Notes under the pieces: generated by a model
What the model saw: only the letters and a program-made list of their open reading frames with translations
Database searches by the model: none
Told to the model about the DNA's origin: nothing
From: an uncultured Draconibacterium sp.
GTDB lineage: Bacteria; Bacteroidota; Bacteroidia; Bacteroidales; Prolixibacteraceae
Length of the DNA: 64,000 bases
NCBI RefSeq assembly: GCF_913060805.1
Contig: NZ_CAJXTC010000025.1
Location: forward strand, 1-64,000
Direction of reading: 5' to 3'
Translations under genes and position numbers: made by a program
Part shown: positions 18,592-28,658 of the stretch, in pieces
Position numbering within the stretch: position 1 is the stretch's first letter
Layout of the letters: the number at the start of each line of letters is the position of its first letter

Positions 18592-20358
18592 TTATTCCCA
18601 ACCTCTGTTCTGTACAAGATTATTGTACTTAAGTATTTCACTGTATGGAATTGGTCCATAATTCTTATAGTCGGAAAAAGAACGAGGCTCTACATCAAAC
18701 ACCTCTCCGGTGCTTGCATCGTATCCTTTTGCAGTTTCGGTTAAATCGACTTTCCATCGGCGTAAATCCCAGAAACGGAATCCTTCGAAACAAAGCTCAA
18801 GTCTTCTTTCGTTGCGAATTAATTCGCGCATCAAATCCTGATCTCCAGAAATCTCATCGAGGTAAGGATCGCTTGTAATTCCGAGTGCTCTTTCTCTGAT
18901 GGCTCTGATTACATCAACTGCTGAATAACTTGCATTTGGTGCCGAACCGGTAGGGCCATAAGCCTCGTTGGCAGCCTCAGCATAGTTGAGGAACATTTCG
19001 GTATAACGAATGCGCGGTGTATAGTTGTTTTTACCTTGCCACGAACCGCCGGCATTGTCGTAGTTCACATCCATTCGCATGCGTTTTTTCATGTAATACC
19101 CTGTACGGGTTGAAGTTTCGCGGAAGTTGATGGCATCATCGGTACCGGAAGCGCTACCTGTTAGTATTTCAGTATTGTTTACACCAACAGTGCTACCGTT
19201 GTAGACGATAAAATGCGATAAACGTGGATCGCGGCCTGCATACGGATTTTCAGGATCGAATGTACTGGATGCGCTTGTAATTGGATAACCATTGCTATCC
19301 GGAAATGCATCAACCAGGTTCTGAGTCGGGTTCATTCTTCCCTCTCCGAATAATGATGGTGGGAAATTTTCTTCTTCCTGATCAGATGTTAAACTTGCAA
19401 TATTATTACGCCACAATATCTCGGCAGGATTATTTCCTTCGGCCACCGCATCCAGTTCGTCAGTATTTGCAAAATAAGTAACTCCGTTTGGTGCCAATCC
19501 CGATAGTCCGCCAATTTGTTCCAAAACATCAGCAGCGTACATTGCTGCATCTTCCCAACTTGTTGTGTTCGATGCATCGTCGAATGCAGGACTTGCAGCT
19601 AACAAAGCCACTTTTGAGCGATACGCCATGGCAATTTGTCCATCCATAAGTTGCTTAAATAAGTCGCCCATCGCCCTGTTGTAGGTACTCGACAGCGATA
19701 CCATACCGTTGTATTTCTCTGGTACCTGGTCTAATGATGCTACACTTTTGTATTCAACAGGAAGTAACAGAATAGCACTATCCAGGTCGCTTATAATCTG
19801 ATCGACACACGCTTGAAAGCTGGAACGTGGCAAATTAAAATCGGCATTGGCATCCTGAAACTCTGTTAAAATAGGAACACCTAACAATTCGCCACTGCCT
19901 GAAAAACCACCATGGTTTCTTAAAAGGTAGTACAAGAACACACCTCTTAAACCGTAGGCTTCACCTTTCATTCTAATATTAAAAAGCTCAGCTGCTTCAG
20001 GGTCATCTGCCCAGTCAACATTATCAACTCTTTCTAAAAATGTATTCAAATATTGAATAGCACCGTAACCGTCAACCCACATATTAACCGGGTTTTCCGT
20101 AGCTGTCCATGCACCTGTAGCCATCTCCAAATATGAATTCTCTCTGTCGTTTGTTACGGCATCATCAGTTGCATATTCGATGTTATTGTACGTATTCGGC
20201 AAAAACCGGTACGTGGTTGTTAATACACCTTGTGCATATATCGGGTCAGAGTACATCAGGTCGAGATCTTTAAAGTTCTCGATGGCAGGCTCGAACAGGT
20301 CTTCGCAGCCTGACATGATGAATAAACTGACCAACAGGAATAAAATATATCTTTTCAT
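18592..20358 (-). CDS. SusD/RagB-family glycan-binding lipoprotein (second pair, XusD-like)
   Basis: 588 residues, lipobox IMSGC with Cys18. SusD features are the N-terminal DxxPxxxY-type helical repeat region and the C-terminal RNERRLELCFEGFRFWDLRRW signature, with a YTPRIRYTEMFLNYAEAANEA segment. It caps the SusC transporter encoded 23 bp upstream and delivers oligosaccharides to it. A xylo-oligosaccharide ligand is inferred from the enzymes around it. Length is normal for the family. Confidence 0.95.
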   Translation of the reverse strand: MKRYILFLLVSLFIMSGCEDLFEPAIENFKDLDLMYSDPIYAQGVLTTTYRFLPNTYNNIEYATDDAVTNDRENSYLEMATGAWTATENPVNMWVDGYGAIQYLNTFLERVDNVDWADDPEAAELFNIRMKGEAYGLRGVFLYYLLRNHGGFSGSGELLGVPILTEFQDANADFNLPRSSFQACVDQIISDLDSAILLLPVEYKSVASLDQVPEKYNGMVSLSSTYNRAMGDLFKQLMDGQIAMAYRSKVALLAASPAFDDASNTTSWEDAAMYAADVLEQIGGLSGLAPNGVTYFANTDELDAVAEGNNPAEILWRNNIASLTSDQEEENFPPSLFGEGRMNPTQNLVDAFPDSNGYPITSASSTFDPENPYAGRDPRLSHFIVYNGSTVGVNNTEILTGSASGTDDAINFRETSTRTGYYMKKRMRMDVNYDNAGGSWQGKNNYTPRIRYTEMFLNYAEAANEAYGPTGSAPNASYSAVDVIRAIRERALGITSDPYLDEISGDQDLMRELIRNERRLELCFEGFRFWDLRRWKVDLTETAKGYDASTGEVFDVEPRSFSDYKNYGPIPYSEILKYNNLVQNRGWE

Positions 20359-20381
20359 TGTCTTACTTTTTAAATTTTAGA

Positions 20382-23252
20382 TTAGAAAGTAGCTTTAATA
20401 CCTATGTTATAAAAACGGTACTGAGGAGCACGTCCAACGTTCAATTCCATCATTTCACTTTCTTTTGAAATGGTCAGAAGATTTTCTCCGCTTACATATA
20501 AACCTAAATTGCTAAGCAACGAATTGGCTGAAAACATCGTTTCAGGGAAATCGAATGATAGCTGAACTTTGGTTAAATCGAAACGATCGTTGTTATACAT
20601 CCAGAAACTTGAATTTCTGAAGTTGTTGGTATTGGATGTAGTAGTTAAGCGCGGATAAGTTGCAGTAGAAGCAGTTTCGGGTGTCCATCGTCCCAGAACC
20701 GGTTCTGAATATTTACGATTTCCGTAAACCCAGTAGTACGATGAACTTTTGTACCCGATTGCTCCTGACTGTCCTTGTCCCATTGCAAATAATGTCCAGT
20801 TTTTATACTTCAGCGTTAAATTTACACCGTAAGTGAACGGCGAAGCAGAATTACCACTTTTCCCAAGTTCAACCTGGTCGCGTGTGTCAACAATTCCATC
20901 GTTGTTCATGTCCTTGTATTTCAAATCGCCAGGTAAAACATCTCCGAAAGTTTGAGTTGCATGATTATCGATATCAGCCTGATCGGCGAAGAATCCTTCC
21001 GAAACATAACCAAATGATGCATCGATAGGTTTGCCGGCTCTGTATTGGTAATCGTCCTGGTAAACTTCATCTCTGATGGTTGCTTCAGAACTATAAACCA
21101 TACCTACAAAACCAATGTTGTATTCGAAATCGCCAAATTTATTGTTGTGCGATACCGCAAAATCGAAACCACTTCTCTCGTCCTGGTCGTAGTTAATGTT
21201 AGGCAAATACGAGTAATCCCACCTTGAATAATACGAAGGATAAATTGTGTTATCGCCCTGGATTAATAAACCATCGGTTGTCTGATTAAAGTAGTTTACA
21301 TCGAAGGCAACTTTGTTGTTGAAAAGTGCTCCTTCCAAACCAACTCTGTACTCCTCGCGTGTAATAAAATCCAAATCAGGGTTTGAACCTCTTTCCGACA
21401 AAACGGTCGGGCCACCCATTGCATTGTCTCTCCACTGATACCATGCAGAATCATCGTAGTATCCCTGGTACATGTAGTATTCTTCAATATCGATATCCTG
21501 ATTCAGTTTTGCATACGAACCGGTTAATTTAAGATTATTGATAAACGACACGTTTTCCATGAAATTCTCGTCGCTTAATCTCCATCCTAAAGAAACTGAA
21601 GGCGAGAAAGCATTTCTGTTGTCTTTTGGCAATTTTGCCGAATGAATCATTGCACCTGAAAGGTCGATATAATACTTGTGTGCATAATTATAGGCTGCCT
21701 GAAATCCGAGGTTGGCGTTGCTCAGGCTGTGATAATCACTACCTTCATGATCTTCATCAACTGAATTTCGCGATTGATATCCCCATCCTACAATATTACC
21801 GGTAACATTGTGTACTGAATTAAATGTTCTTAGGTAATTTAATTGCGAATAAAATGTAACGGTTTGCTTGTAGCTTGAGTCACCGATGTACTCGTTTGTA
21901 GAGTTGGTATCATCACCATATTTGGTAAGCGAAATAATCATATCCTCACCGTTCATATTCGACCAGGCCGGCTGGTAAGTCGCATATCCAACACGGAAAG
22001 CTTCCGAGTACCTGTTGTTATAATCAATAGCAAAAGTATTTTTAAACGACAGACCTTCTGTAATTCCGCTCAAATCGGCGTTGGTACTTACTTTAAACTG
22101 GAAAACACGGGTTTTATAGCGAATATAACCGGCTTCCAACATGTCGGCAAACGTATTGGTTTGCACTGCATTGTTACCGCCCAGTAAATACTCGCCATCA
22201 ATAATGTGGTTACTGTTTTCAACAATACTTAGCAAGTCGGCATTGTTAGCATCCAGCATACTTATCGGAATAAAAGGAGTAAACCAGTTTGGTCGCATTG
22301 AGGAACTGCTTCCCCAAAAATCGCCACGCCCAACATAGTTGTTGTTAAAAATTACGGCAGCATCAGTTGTAGCAGACAACCAACTGGTAAGTTGCATATC
22401 AACATTACCGCGTACCCTAAAGTTAAGGTCCTGGTTTTCGGCTTGTTCACCATATTTAATGATGTCGTCGTTATAAGTCATACCAAAGTTGGTGTAAAAC
22501 TGCGTTTTCTTATCTCCACCCGAAATTTCAACAGTAGCATCCGTTTTGTTATATGCTTCTTTTAAATACTCGGAAGAGAAAAAGCTGATATCAGGATACT
22601 TATAAGGATTAACTCCTTCTGCAGTGTTGTAGATTGTAGCATCGTCGTAAATGCGTGCAATACCATCGTTATCTGATGCTTCGTTGTACAACGACATATA
22701 ACCGGCAGCATCAAGATATTTTGGATAACTTTTAGGAACATACATTCCTGTATTTGCTCGTGCCGAAATGGTTAAAGGTTGCTCTTTACCACGTTTAGTG
22801 GTAATAAGGATAGCTCCTTTGGCGGCCTTACTTCCGTAAAGAACCACTGCACTTGCTCCTTTCAAAACAGTAACCGACTCTACTTCGGTAGCATGCAGAT
22901 CATCAGCATCTCTCGGAATACCATCAACAAGGATTAAAGGATCCTGGCCCCAAACATTGCCCGTGTAACCGCCAACAAAGCTGCGGATTCCGTCGAGCGA
23001 ATTGGTTTGATAATTCATATCCAGTAATGATGCAACATTAACTGTTGAAACCGCACCAAGAATATCTTCTTTGGCCTGGGTACCAAATGCAACATTTACA
23101 AGTGAATCTGTCTTCAGCAGACCGTCGTCAGCGCTGGCCCCCGATGAGAGATAAATAATGCTATCCGGATTTGCCTGCGCCTGAACTTTTTCCATACCTA
23201 TTGTAAGTATGGCAAATAAAGCTGAGCAGGTATAAATAAATATTTTCTTCAT
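20382..23252 (-). CDS. SusC/RagA TonB-dependent transporter (second pair, XusC-like, no N-terminal CarboxypepD domain)
   Basis: 956 residues with a signal peptide ending near KVQAQA. A plug domain (about 65-160: DPLILVDGIPRD, SVTVLKGASAVVLYGSKAAKGAILITTKRGK) is followed by a long beta-barrel ending in a C-terminal aromatic (KATF). Unlike the first SusC (25224-28376), there is no carboxypeptidase-regulatory-like beta-sandwich before the plug; only about 45 residues with a possible TonB-box region separate signal and plug. Its SusD partner follows 23 bp downstream. The role is active import of xylan fragments. Confidence 0.95.
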   Translation of the reverse strand: MKKIFIYTCSALFAILTIGMEKVQAQANPDSIIYLSSGASADDGLLKTDSLVNVAFGTQAKEDILGAVSTVNVASLLDMNYQTNSLDGIRSFVGGYTGNVWGQDPLILVDGIPRDADDLHATEVESVTVLKGASAVVLYGSKAAKGAILITTKRGKEQPLTISARANTGMYVPKSYPKYLDAAGYMSLYNEASDNDGIARIYDDATIYNTAEGVNPYKYPDISFFSSEYLKEAYNKTDATVEISGGDKKTQFYTNFGMTYNDDIIKYGEQAENQDLNFRVRGNVDMQLTSWLSATTDAAVIFNNNYVGRGDFWGSSSSMRPNWFTPFIPISMLDANNADLLSIVENSNHIIDGEYLLGGNNAVQTNTFADMLEAGYIRYKTRVFQFKVSTNADLSGITEGLSFKNTFAIDYNNRYSEAFRVGYATYQPAWSNMNGEDMIISLTKYGDDTNSTNEYIGDSSYKQTVTFYSQLNYLRTFNSVHNVTGNIVGWGYQSRNSVDEDHEGSDYHSLSNANLGFQAAYNYAHKYYIDLSGAMIHSAKLPKDNRNAFSPSVSLGWRLSDENFMENVSFINNLKLTGSYAKLNQDIDIEEYYMYQGYYDDSAWYQWRDNAMGGPTVLSERGSNPDLDFITREEYRVGLEGALFNNKVAFDVNYFNQTTDGLLIQGDNTIYPSYYSRWDYSYLPNINYDQDERSGFDFAVSHNNKFGDFEYNIGFVGMVYSSEATIRDEVYQDDYQYRAGKPIDASFGYVSEGFFADQADIDNHATQTFGDVLPGDLKYKDMNNDGIVDTRDQVELGKSGNSASPFTYGVNLTLKYKNWTLFAMGQGQSGAIGYKSSSYYWVYGNRKYSEPVLGRWTPETASTATYPRLTTTSNTNNFRNSSFWMYNNDRFDLTKVQLSFDFPETMFSANSLLSNLGLYVSGENLLTISKESEMMELNVGRAPQYRFYNIGIKATF

Positions 23253-23308
23253 TTCATTTCAAATTAAAGTTTGATAAATCAATTGAAACTTTATCATCAT
23301 TAATCAAT

Positions 23309-25213
23309 TTACCATCCCGGATTCTGTTGAAACTCAGGATACAGATTAATATCATCAAGTAAAAATGGAAACCAGTAATGCTTTGAAGTGAGATGTCTTT
23401 CAAAAATCGTGTGCATACTCAAATTCAATACTTTAGCATTTTGATAATCCTCAGCTAGTGCTGCACCTGATAAACCTTCCGGATCTCTTTCAAATTCAAG
23501 TGCTTGTTTTAAGGTATATGGTTGTTTATCCAGAAGTTTCCATCGGCGTAAATCGCAAAAACGGTGTCCTTCGAATGATAATTCCACTGCACGTTCTCTC
23601 TGTAGCTCGCTCATAAAACCGTCGATCGACGATAAATACTGATCGGCAACATGCCCAACGCCTGCTCTGTCTCTAACAACGTTAACTGCATCAGCAGCCG
23701 ACAGCGAATAAGAATTTGAACTTGCACTTACACCATAAGAAACTGCTGTAGCTTCGGCATACATTAAGTAAACATCAGCTAAACGCATCAAACTCAATAC
23801 CGTACAATTGTTGCTCATTGTTGTACTTTCGGTATTTCGTTCTGCTAAGCGTGGTTTCCATTTTGTAAGCATCAGGCCGGTAAGGTTTGAACGACCTCCG
23901 TTTACGGTTCTGAATCTACCACCTGAATACAGGCTGGCAAACTGAATGTCTTCCTGAAGCGACTCGGTTGCACTGCACCTTTCACCGTCCAAAATAAAAT
24001 CCTTATAAAACCTTGGATCTCTGTCTTTCCATGGATATTCCGGATCGTATCCCGATGCTCCATCGGCTTCCGTTACATCTCTGTCTTGGTTGATTGGCAA
24101 ACCATTCGCCATTCCGTAATTGAAGAAAGCATAGTTTGCTGTCGGGCTGATATAATATCCCCCCTGACTCATGTCTTTAGGGATGTAGTTATTAATCTGA
24201 TTCCATCTGAATCGTCCGGCAGCTCCTACAGTATTTTCCCAGAAGATGGTTTCTTTTAAACCGGGAATTCTACCTCCACTGTTTTGCGTGTAAAACAATT
24301 CGGTGTACTCGCTAAAAGGAGCTAATTCGTATCGTCCTGTTGATTCTGACAAAGCCAGGGCTTCGCCAAGAGCGTCAGCTGCACGTTTACAATAATCCTC
24401 GTTGTAAGTTGCAGAACCTCCGGAAGCTTCATTCATTAACGGGCTACCGGCATACAACAAGTTCTTACCGAGGTAGGCAAGCGCCATAATTTTATTAGCA
24501 CGCTGCATGTTATTACCCAGAGTAGCTCTACCGGCATCGGTATCATCCCAGTCAATTGGTAACAACTCAGCAGCCCGCTGTAAGTCGGCAGCTACTTTTT
24601 CTGCAGTTTCCTGGTAATTTAAACGAGGTATACGAATAGGTTCGTTTGCAGGAATTACATGGTCAACATATGGAAGTCCTCCCCAATATTTCATTAACTG
24701 GAAATGAAACCAGCCTCGGAAGAAGTAAAGTTGTCCTTCAATCAAATCTTTTTCTTCCTGTGTAGCATCAATTAGCAGCTCCAGGTTTTCTAACCCGATA
24801 TTTGCTTTTCTGATACCGTACCACGAAAATCCCCATACATTTCCTTTTTGTTTTGAATCAGTAGAATTAGTTCCTGAGGTTCCGGTTCCAAACGGAGATC
24901 CATAAGCACTCCAGTCCCAGTAGTTACCTCGGTCAATATCAAAAGCAAATACTTCGGTAGCTGATTGATCCCAGTGTTCTTCATCGCCCATATTCCAGGT
25001 ATTATGCCACGCATAAAGTGTGTAAACCGGAATACAGTTGTATAATTCTTCGGTAAATCCCTGAAAATTTCTAAAATTCTCAAAAGGTTCTGTTGGGCTA
25101 ATATCACTATTAGGCGCTTTATCCAGGTAATCCTCGCAGGAAACCAGCCCTAACACGCTTGTAAAAAGCAATGTCGCAATAAGCGTTTTTATATGTTTTA
25201 TTCTCAAATTCAT
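23309..25213 (-). CDS. SusD/RagB-family glycan-binding lipoprotein (first pair, XusB-like)
   Basis: 634 residues, lipobox GLVSC with Cys26 followed by EDYLDKAPNSDISP, a typical SusD start. Further SusD features are the TPR-like helices (GQLYFFRGWFHFQLMKYWGG) and the C-terminal RERAVELSFEGHRFCDLRRWK signature. It is encoded 10 bp after its SusC. It should bind long xylan or oligosaccharide chains at the outer surface. The protein is longer than the second SusD (588) and clearly diverged from it, so the two pairs may handle different chain lengths or decorations (inference). Confidence 0.95.
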   Translation of the reverse strand: MNLRIKHIKTLIATLLFTSVLGLVSCEDYLDKAPNSDISPTEPFENFRNFQGFTEELYNCIPVYTLYAWHNTWNMGDEEHWDQSATEVFAFDIDRGNYWDWSAYGSPFGTGTSGTNSTDSKQKGNVWGFSWYGIRKANIGLENLELLIDATQEEKDLIEGQLYFFRGWFHFQLMKYWGGLPYVDHVIPANEPIRIPRLNYQETAEKVAADLQRAAELLPIDWDDTDAGRATLGNNMQRANKIMALAYLGKNLLYAGSPLMNEASGGSATYNEDYCKRAADALGEALALSESTGRYELAPFSEYTELFYTQNSGGRIPGLKETIFWENTVGAAGRFRWNQINNYIPKDMSQGGYYISPTANYAFFNYGMANGLPINQDRDVTEADGASGYDPEYPWKDRDPRFYKDFILDGERCSATESLQEDIQFASLYSGGRFRTVNGGRSNLTGLMLTKWKPRLAERNTESTTMSNNCTVLSLMRLADVYLMYAEATAVSYGVSASSNSYSLSAADAVNVVRDRAGVGHVADQYLSSIDGFMSELQRERAVELSFEGHRFCDLRRWKLLDKQPYTLKQALEFERDPEGLSGAALAEDYQNAKVLNLSMHTIFERHLTSKHYWFPFLLDDINLYPEFQQNPGW

Positions 25214-25223
25214 TGCATTAGTT

Positions 25224-28200
25224 TTAGAAAGTTATATCAACACCTAAATTAACACGACGCATGGTTGGATATGCTCCGGTTCTTGAGCCTCCGCCAAAGT
25301 TACTTTCGCGGTCATCCGGCATATCTGTCCACAAGATCAGGTTATTTCCACTCACGTATAACTTACAAGCTTTCATACCTGCCTGTTGTATCCAGCCACC
25401 GGAAAATGTGTATCCGAGTTCGGCTGTTTTTAAACGCATGTACGAACCATCGTACAGGTATCTTGTACCGCGCGATTCATCACCTTTGGAAGCAATCCAT
25501 CGTGGTAAAGGAACATCGCCACCATCTTCAACAGTCCAATACGTTCCTTCGAGGTACGCGCTGTTTTTGGCCTGGTAGAAAGTTGGGAAAAGAACTTCCC
25601 TTGTAACGTTTGATACACCATAAAACTGCATCGAAAAGTTTAAACCTTTCCAGTCGGCTCCAATTGTTGTACTAAATGTATTTTGCGGAACTCCTGTATA
25701 TCCGTAAGGTGCTCTGTCGTAATTATCAATAAGTCCGTCGCCGTTAAAGTCAACAATATTGTAATCTCCGGCTAACTTAACTCCGTTGTTAATCTGGCGG
25801 TTTGTACTTCCCAACACATCATCCCAACTTGCCAGGTATCCGGCATCGATGTACGACGAAGTTTGGTTAATAGCATATCCGGCAGTTTTCTGATAATCAG
25901 GATACAACTCCGGATCGTCGGCAAAAATAACCTCGTTGGTAGCGTGTGTAAAGTTGGTATTGGCCCAAAGTCGGAGGCTCTGATTAATTACCTTGCTTAA
26001 CCTCACTTCAAGCTCGAATCCAGAACTTTTAACTTCTCCAAGGTTACCGGTAGGTGCCGATCCTCCGAAATACGAAGGTATTGCACGCGATGAACCGCTA
26101 ATAAGAATGTCAGTTCTGTTGTCGTTAAAGTAGTCGAACGAACCGGCGATTAAACCATCAAAGAATGAGTAGTCGGCTCCAATATTTCTTTTCTCAACGG
26201 TTTCCCACGAAATTGCAGGGTTACCAATCGATGTATTTCTGAAATATTCGTAAGGCGATGCGTTTGATGCAATCGCTCCCAATAATGAATTATCTCCGTA
26301 ACTCCACTGATCGGCATACAACCAGCGGCCACCAACGGCATCATCACCAATTCTACCCCACGAACCACGAACTTTCAACATATCGAGGAACCAAACTGAC
26401 TCCATAAAACTTTCTTCCGAAATCATCCATCCTCCCGAGAATGACGGGAAGAAAGCAAAGCGGTTTTGAGGTCCGAATTTTTCCGATCCGTTGTAGGCAC
26501 CGTTCACTTCGAAGAAATATTTTCCTCCGTAGTTGTATGTACTACGGAATACCCAGTCTTCGCGGAAATGGGAAAATTCGCTACCGCCTGCATACTTTTC
26601 GCGACTGAACAGTGCGAGCGCAGTAACATTGTGTTTTCCAAAATCGCGGGCGTAGTTCATTCGCAGCGAGTAGTACTGTCTTCTGAAAGTTGAATTAGTA
26701 CTTACATTACCCGCCTGTGTACTCCATATAATCTGATCGATATAATCGAATTGCGTTGATGCATCAATTGGCAAATCATAAATAATTTCGCCGTTACCTG
26801 GATCAACCCACATACGTTGAACAGTTTTGAAAGAATTATCTTGTACTCCCCTGTCAACTTCTCTGAAAGTGTTATCGATAGAATAAGAACCTTCAAATTT
26901 TAAACCTTCGGTAATAAAATCAAGCTCTTGTTTTAAGATAAAGTCGGTGGTAATTTTTGTTTGCGTTTGTTTTTCAATTCCGTTACGTGCCAACTGGAAA
27001 ACCGAGTTTGGCTGGTTGGCATCGTGTGGGAAATAAAAACCCCAAATTCCGGTTGATTCGTAAACAGGTTGCATGGCATCAGGCGCAGTAAAATAAGCTG
27101 CCTGCCAAGGCCCGTTACCATTGAAATTCCACGGTGTTTGCTGCACACCGTTCGAACCAAACAAATTCGCACTGAAGCTGGTAGTTTTGGTTAACTGAAA
27201 ATCGAGGTTACTACGAACGTTGATACGGTTGTAGTTAAAACCGGGATCGTAACCCTGGCCATTATCAACTGTTTTAAACAAGTCGCCTTCGTTAATAAAA
27301 TCGGCCGCAGCAAAATATTTGGCAAATTTGGTACCGCCCGATACGTTGATACTTGCGTTGTACGCCATCGCAAAATCCTTGAACAACACATCTTCCCAAT
27401 TTACATTTGGGTAGCGTTCAAATTCGGTAAGGTCGGCCGGATAGCGGTATTTATTAATTACCGACATTGGCGTATAATCTTCCCAACTTACCGGAGACAC
27501 ACCCATTTCTCGTTCGATTGCCTGATTACGTAACATCAAGGCATCGTATGAATCGTATTTCTCAGGAAGTTTTGAAGGAATCTTCATGGTAGCATTGGCA
27601 CGAACCTGAATATTGGCTTTACCTTGCTTACCGCGTTTTGTAGTAATAAGAATTACACCGTTTGCACCACGTACACCATAAACTGCAGTGGCCGAAGCAT
27701 CTTTTAATACCGACACACTCTCAACCGATGAAATATCTACATCGCTCATCGAACGTTCAATTCCATCAACAAGAATAAGCGGATCGCTGTTATTCCACGA
27801 TGATTGTGTACGAATAATAATCTTTGGATCTTCAGAACCAGGCTGACCGGTAGAAGAATAGGTAATTACCCCCGGCAATTTACCGGTAAGCGCAGTACCT
27901 ACGTTTGTTACACCACCCGATTTTTCAAGAACATCTCCGGTGGTTTGTGTAATTGCTCCAACTACACTCTCTTTTTTCTGCTGACCATAACCAACTACAA
28001 CTGTTTCTTCCAGTTGTACACTCGACGATTCGAGCGTAACATTGATCTGGCTCTGGTTGGAAATATCAATTTCCTTTGTTTCCATTCCAATGAACGAGAT
28101 TACAAGTATCTCTTTATCCGTTGGAACATTCAGCTCAAAATCTCCATCCACATTTGTGGGAATACCGATAGTAGTACCTTTAACGATTACCGTTGCACCA

Positions 28201-28376
28201 ATTACAGGCATATCCTGATCATCGACTACAGTACCTTTAATCGTTCTGGTATCTTGTGCAAACAGCGATGTATTGATTAAAATCCCAAGTACTAATACCA
28301 GTGTTTTTATCAAGTAGTTCTTTATCAGTGACGATAAAGCAACTTTTTGAGATGATAAATTAATTCTGTGTTTCAT
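25224..28376 (-). CDS. SusC/RagA TonB-dependent transporter (first pair, XusA-like)
   Basis: 1050 residues. After a long signal region ending NTSLFAQD there is a CarboxypepD_reg-like domain (about 44-125, IKGTVVDDQDMPVIGATV), a TonB box (ETVVVGYG), a plug domain (about 130-245, DPLILVDGIERS, GVRGANGVILITTKRGK) and a beta-barrel ending DITF. It is the first gene of the six-gene core (SusC-D-C-D-E-Xyn10C-like), whose internal gaps are 10-71 bp, so one operon is likely. Its 282-bp upstream gap is the probable regulatory region for the hybrid two-component protein encoded at 30679-34599. Confidence 0.96.
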   Translation of the reverse strand: MKHRINLSSQKVALSSLIKNYLIKTLVLVLGILINTSLFAQDTRTIKGTVVDDQDMPVIGATVIVKGTTIGIPTNVDGDFELNVPTDKEILVISFIGMETKEIDISNQSQINVTLESSSVQLEETVVVGYGQQKKESVVGAITQTTGDVLEKSGGVTNVGTALTGKLPGVITYSSTGQPGSEDPKIIIRTQSSWNNSDPLILVDGIERSMSDVDISSVESVSVLKDASATAVYGVRGANGVILITTKRGKQGKANIQVRANATMKIPSKLPEKYDSYDALMLRNQAIEREMGVSPVSWEDYTPMSVINKYRYPADLTEFERYPNVNWEDVLFKDFAMAYNASINVSGGTKFAKYFAAADFINEGDLFKTVDNGQGYDPGFNYNRINVRSNLDFQLTKTTSFSANLFGSNGVQQTPWNFNGNGPWQAAYFTAPDAMQPVYESTGIWGFYFPHDANQPNSVFQLARNGIEKQTQTKITTDFILKQELDFITEGLKFEGSYSIDNTFREVDRGVQDNSFKTVQRMWVDPGNGEIIYDLPIDASTQFDYIDQIIWSTQAGNVSTNSTFRRQYYSLRMNYARDFGKHNVTALALFSREKYAGGSEFSHFREDWVFRSTYNYGGKYFFEVNGAYNGSEKFGPQNRFAFFPSFSGGWMISEESFMESVWFLDMLKVRGSWGRIGDDAVGGRWLYADQWSYGDNSLLGAIASNASPYEYFRNTSIGNPAISWETVEKRNIGADYSFFDGLIAGSFDYFNDNRTDILISGSSRAIPSYFGGSAPTGNLGEVKSSGFELEVRLSKVINQSLRLWANTNFTHATNEVIFADDPELYPDYQKTAGYAINQTSSYIDAGYLASWDDVLGSTNRQINNGVKLAGDYNIVDFNGDGLIDNYDRAPYGYTGVPQNTFSTTIGADWKGLNFSMQFYGVSNVTREVLFPTFYQAKNSAYLEGTYWTVEDGGDVPLPRWIASKGDESRGTRYLYDGSYMRLKTAELGYTFSGGWIQQAGMKACKLYVSGNNLILWTDMPDDRESNFGGGSRTGAYPTMRRVNLGVDITF

Positions 28377-28575
28377 TATATTCTCTAATTAAATTGATAA
28401 AAGAGTTCTAAATTTCATCTTCTTAAATGTTTAATTTTTAAGGACTAAGATGGAACTCATCCCTGCGTCAAACCGACGGATCGGGATTCGTTTCATTAGA
28501 AGCTATTTTTACTTACTCTGAATTGATTTGGCTCAACCTTTACGGCGAGCATTGTACAGGTAATCGGAAATAATG

Positions 28576-28592
28576 AAAGACAGAATGTCTTT
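28576..28592. promoter_or_regulatory. Perfect palindrome in the gap upstream of the core susC gene
   Basis: AAAGACA-GAA-TGTCTTT is a 7+7 bp perfect dyad with a 3-bp centre, 200 bp before the susC ATG and 66 bp after the GH43 stop (minus-strand order). It could be an operator for the locus regulator or a short 3' hairpin of the GH43 mRNA; it has no following T-run. No TAnnTTTG -7 box was found in the rest of 28377-28658. Confidence 0.4.
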
Positions 28593-28658
28593 TGTAGATG
28601 TTTTTACTCATAAGATCAAAGTTTTAGTGTTCATAAATGATATTGATTAAATTTCTTG

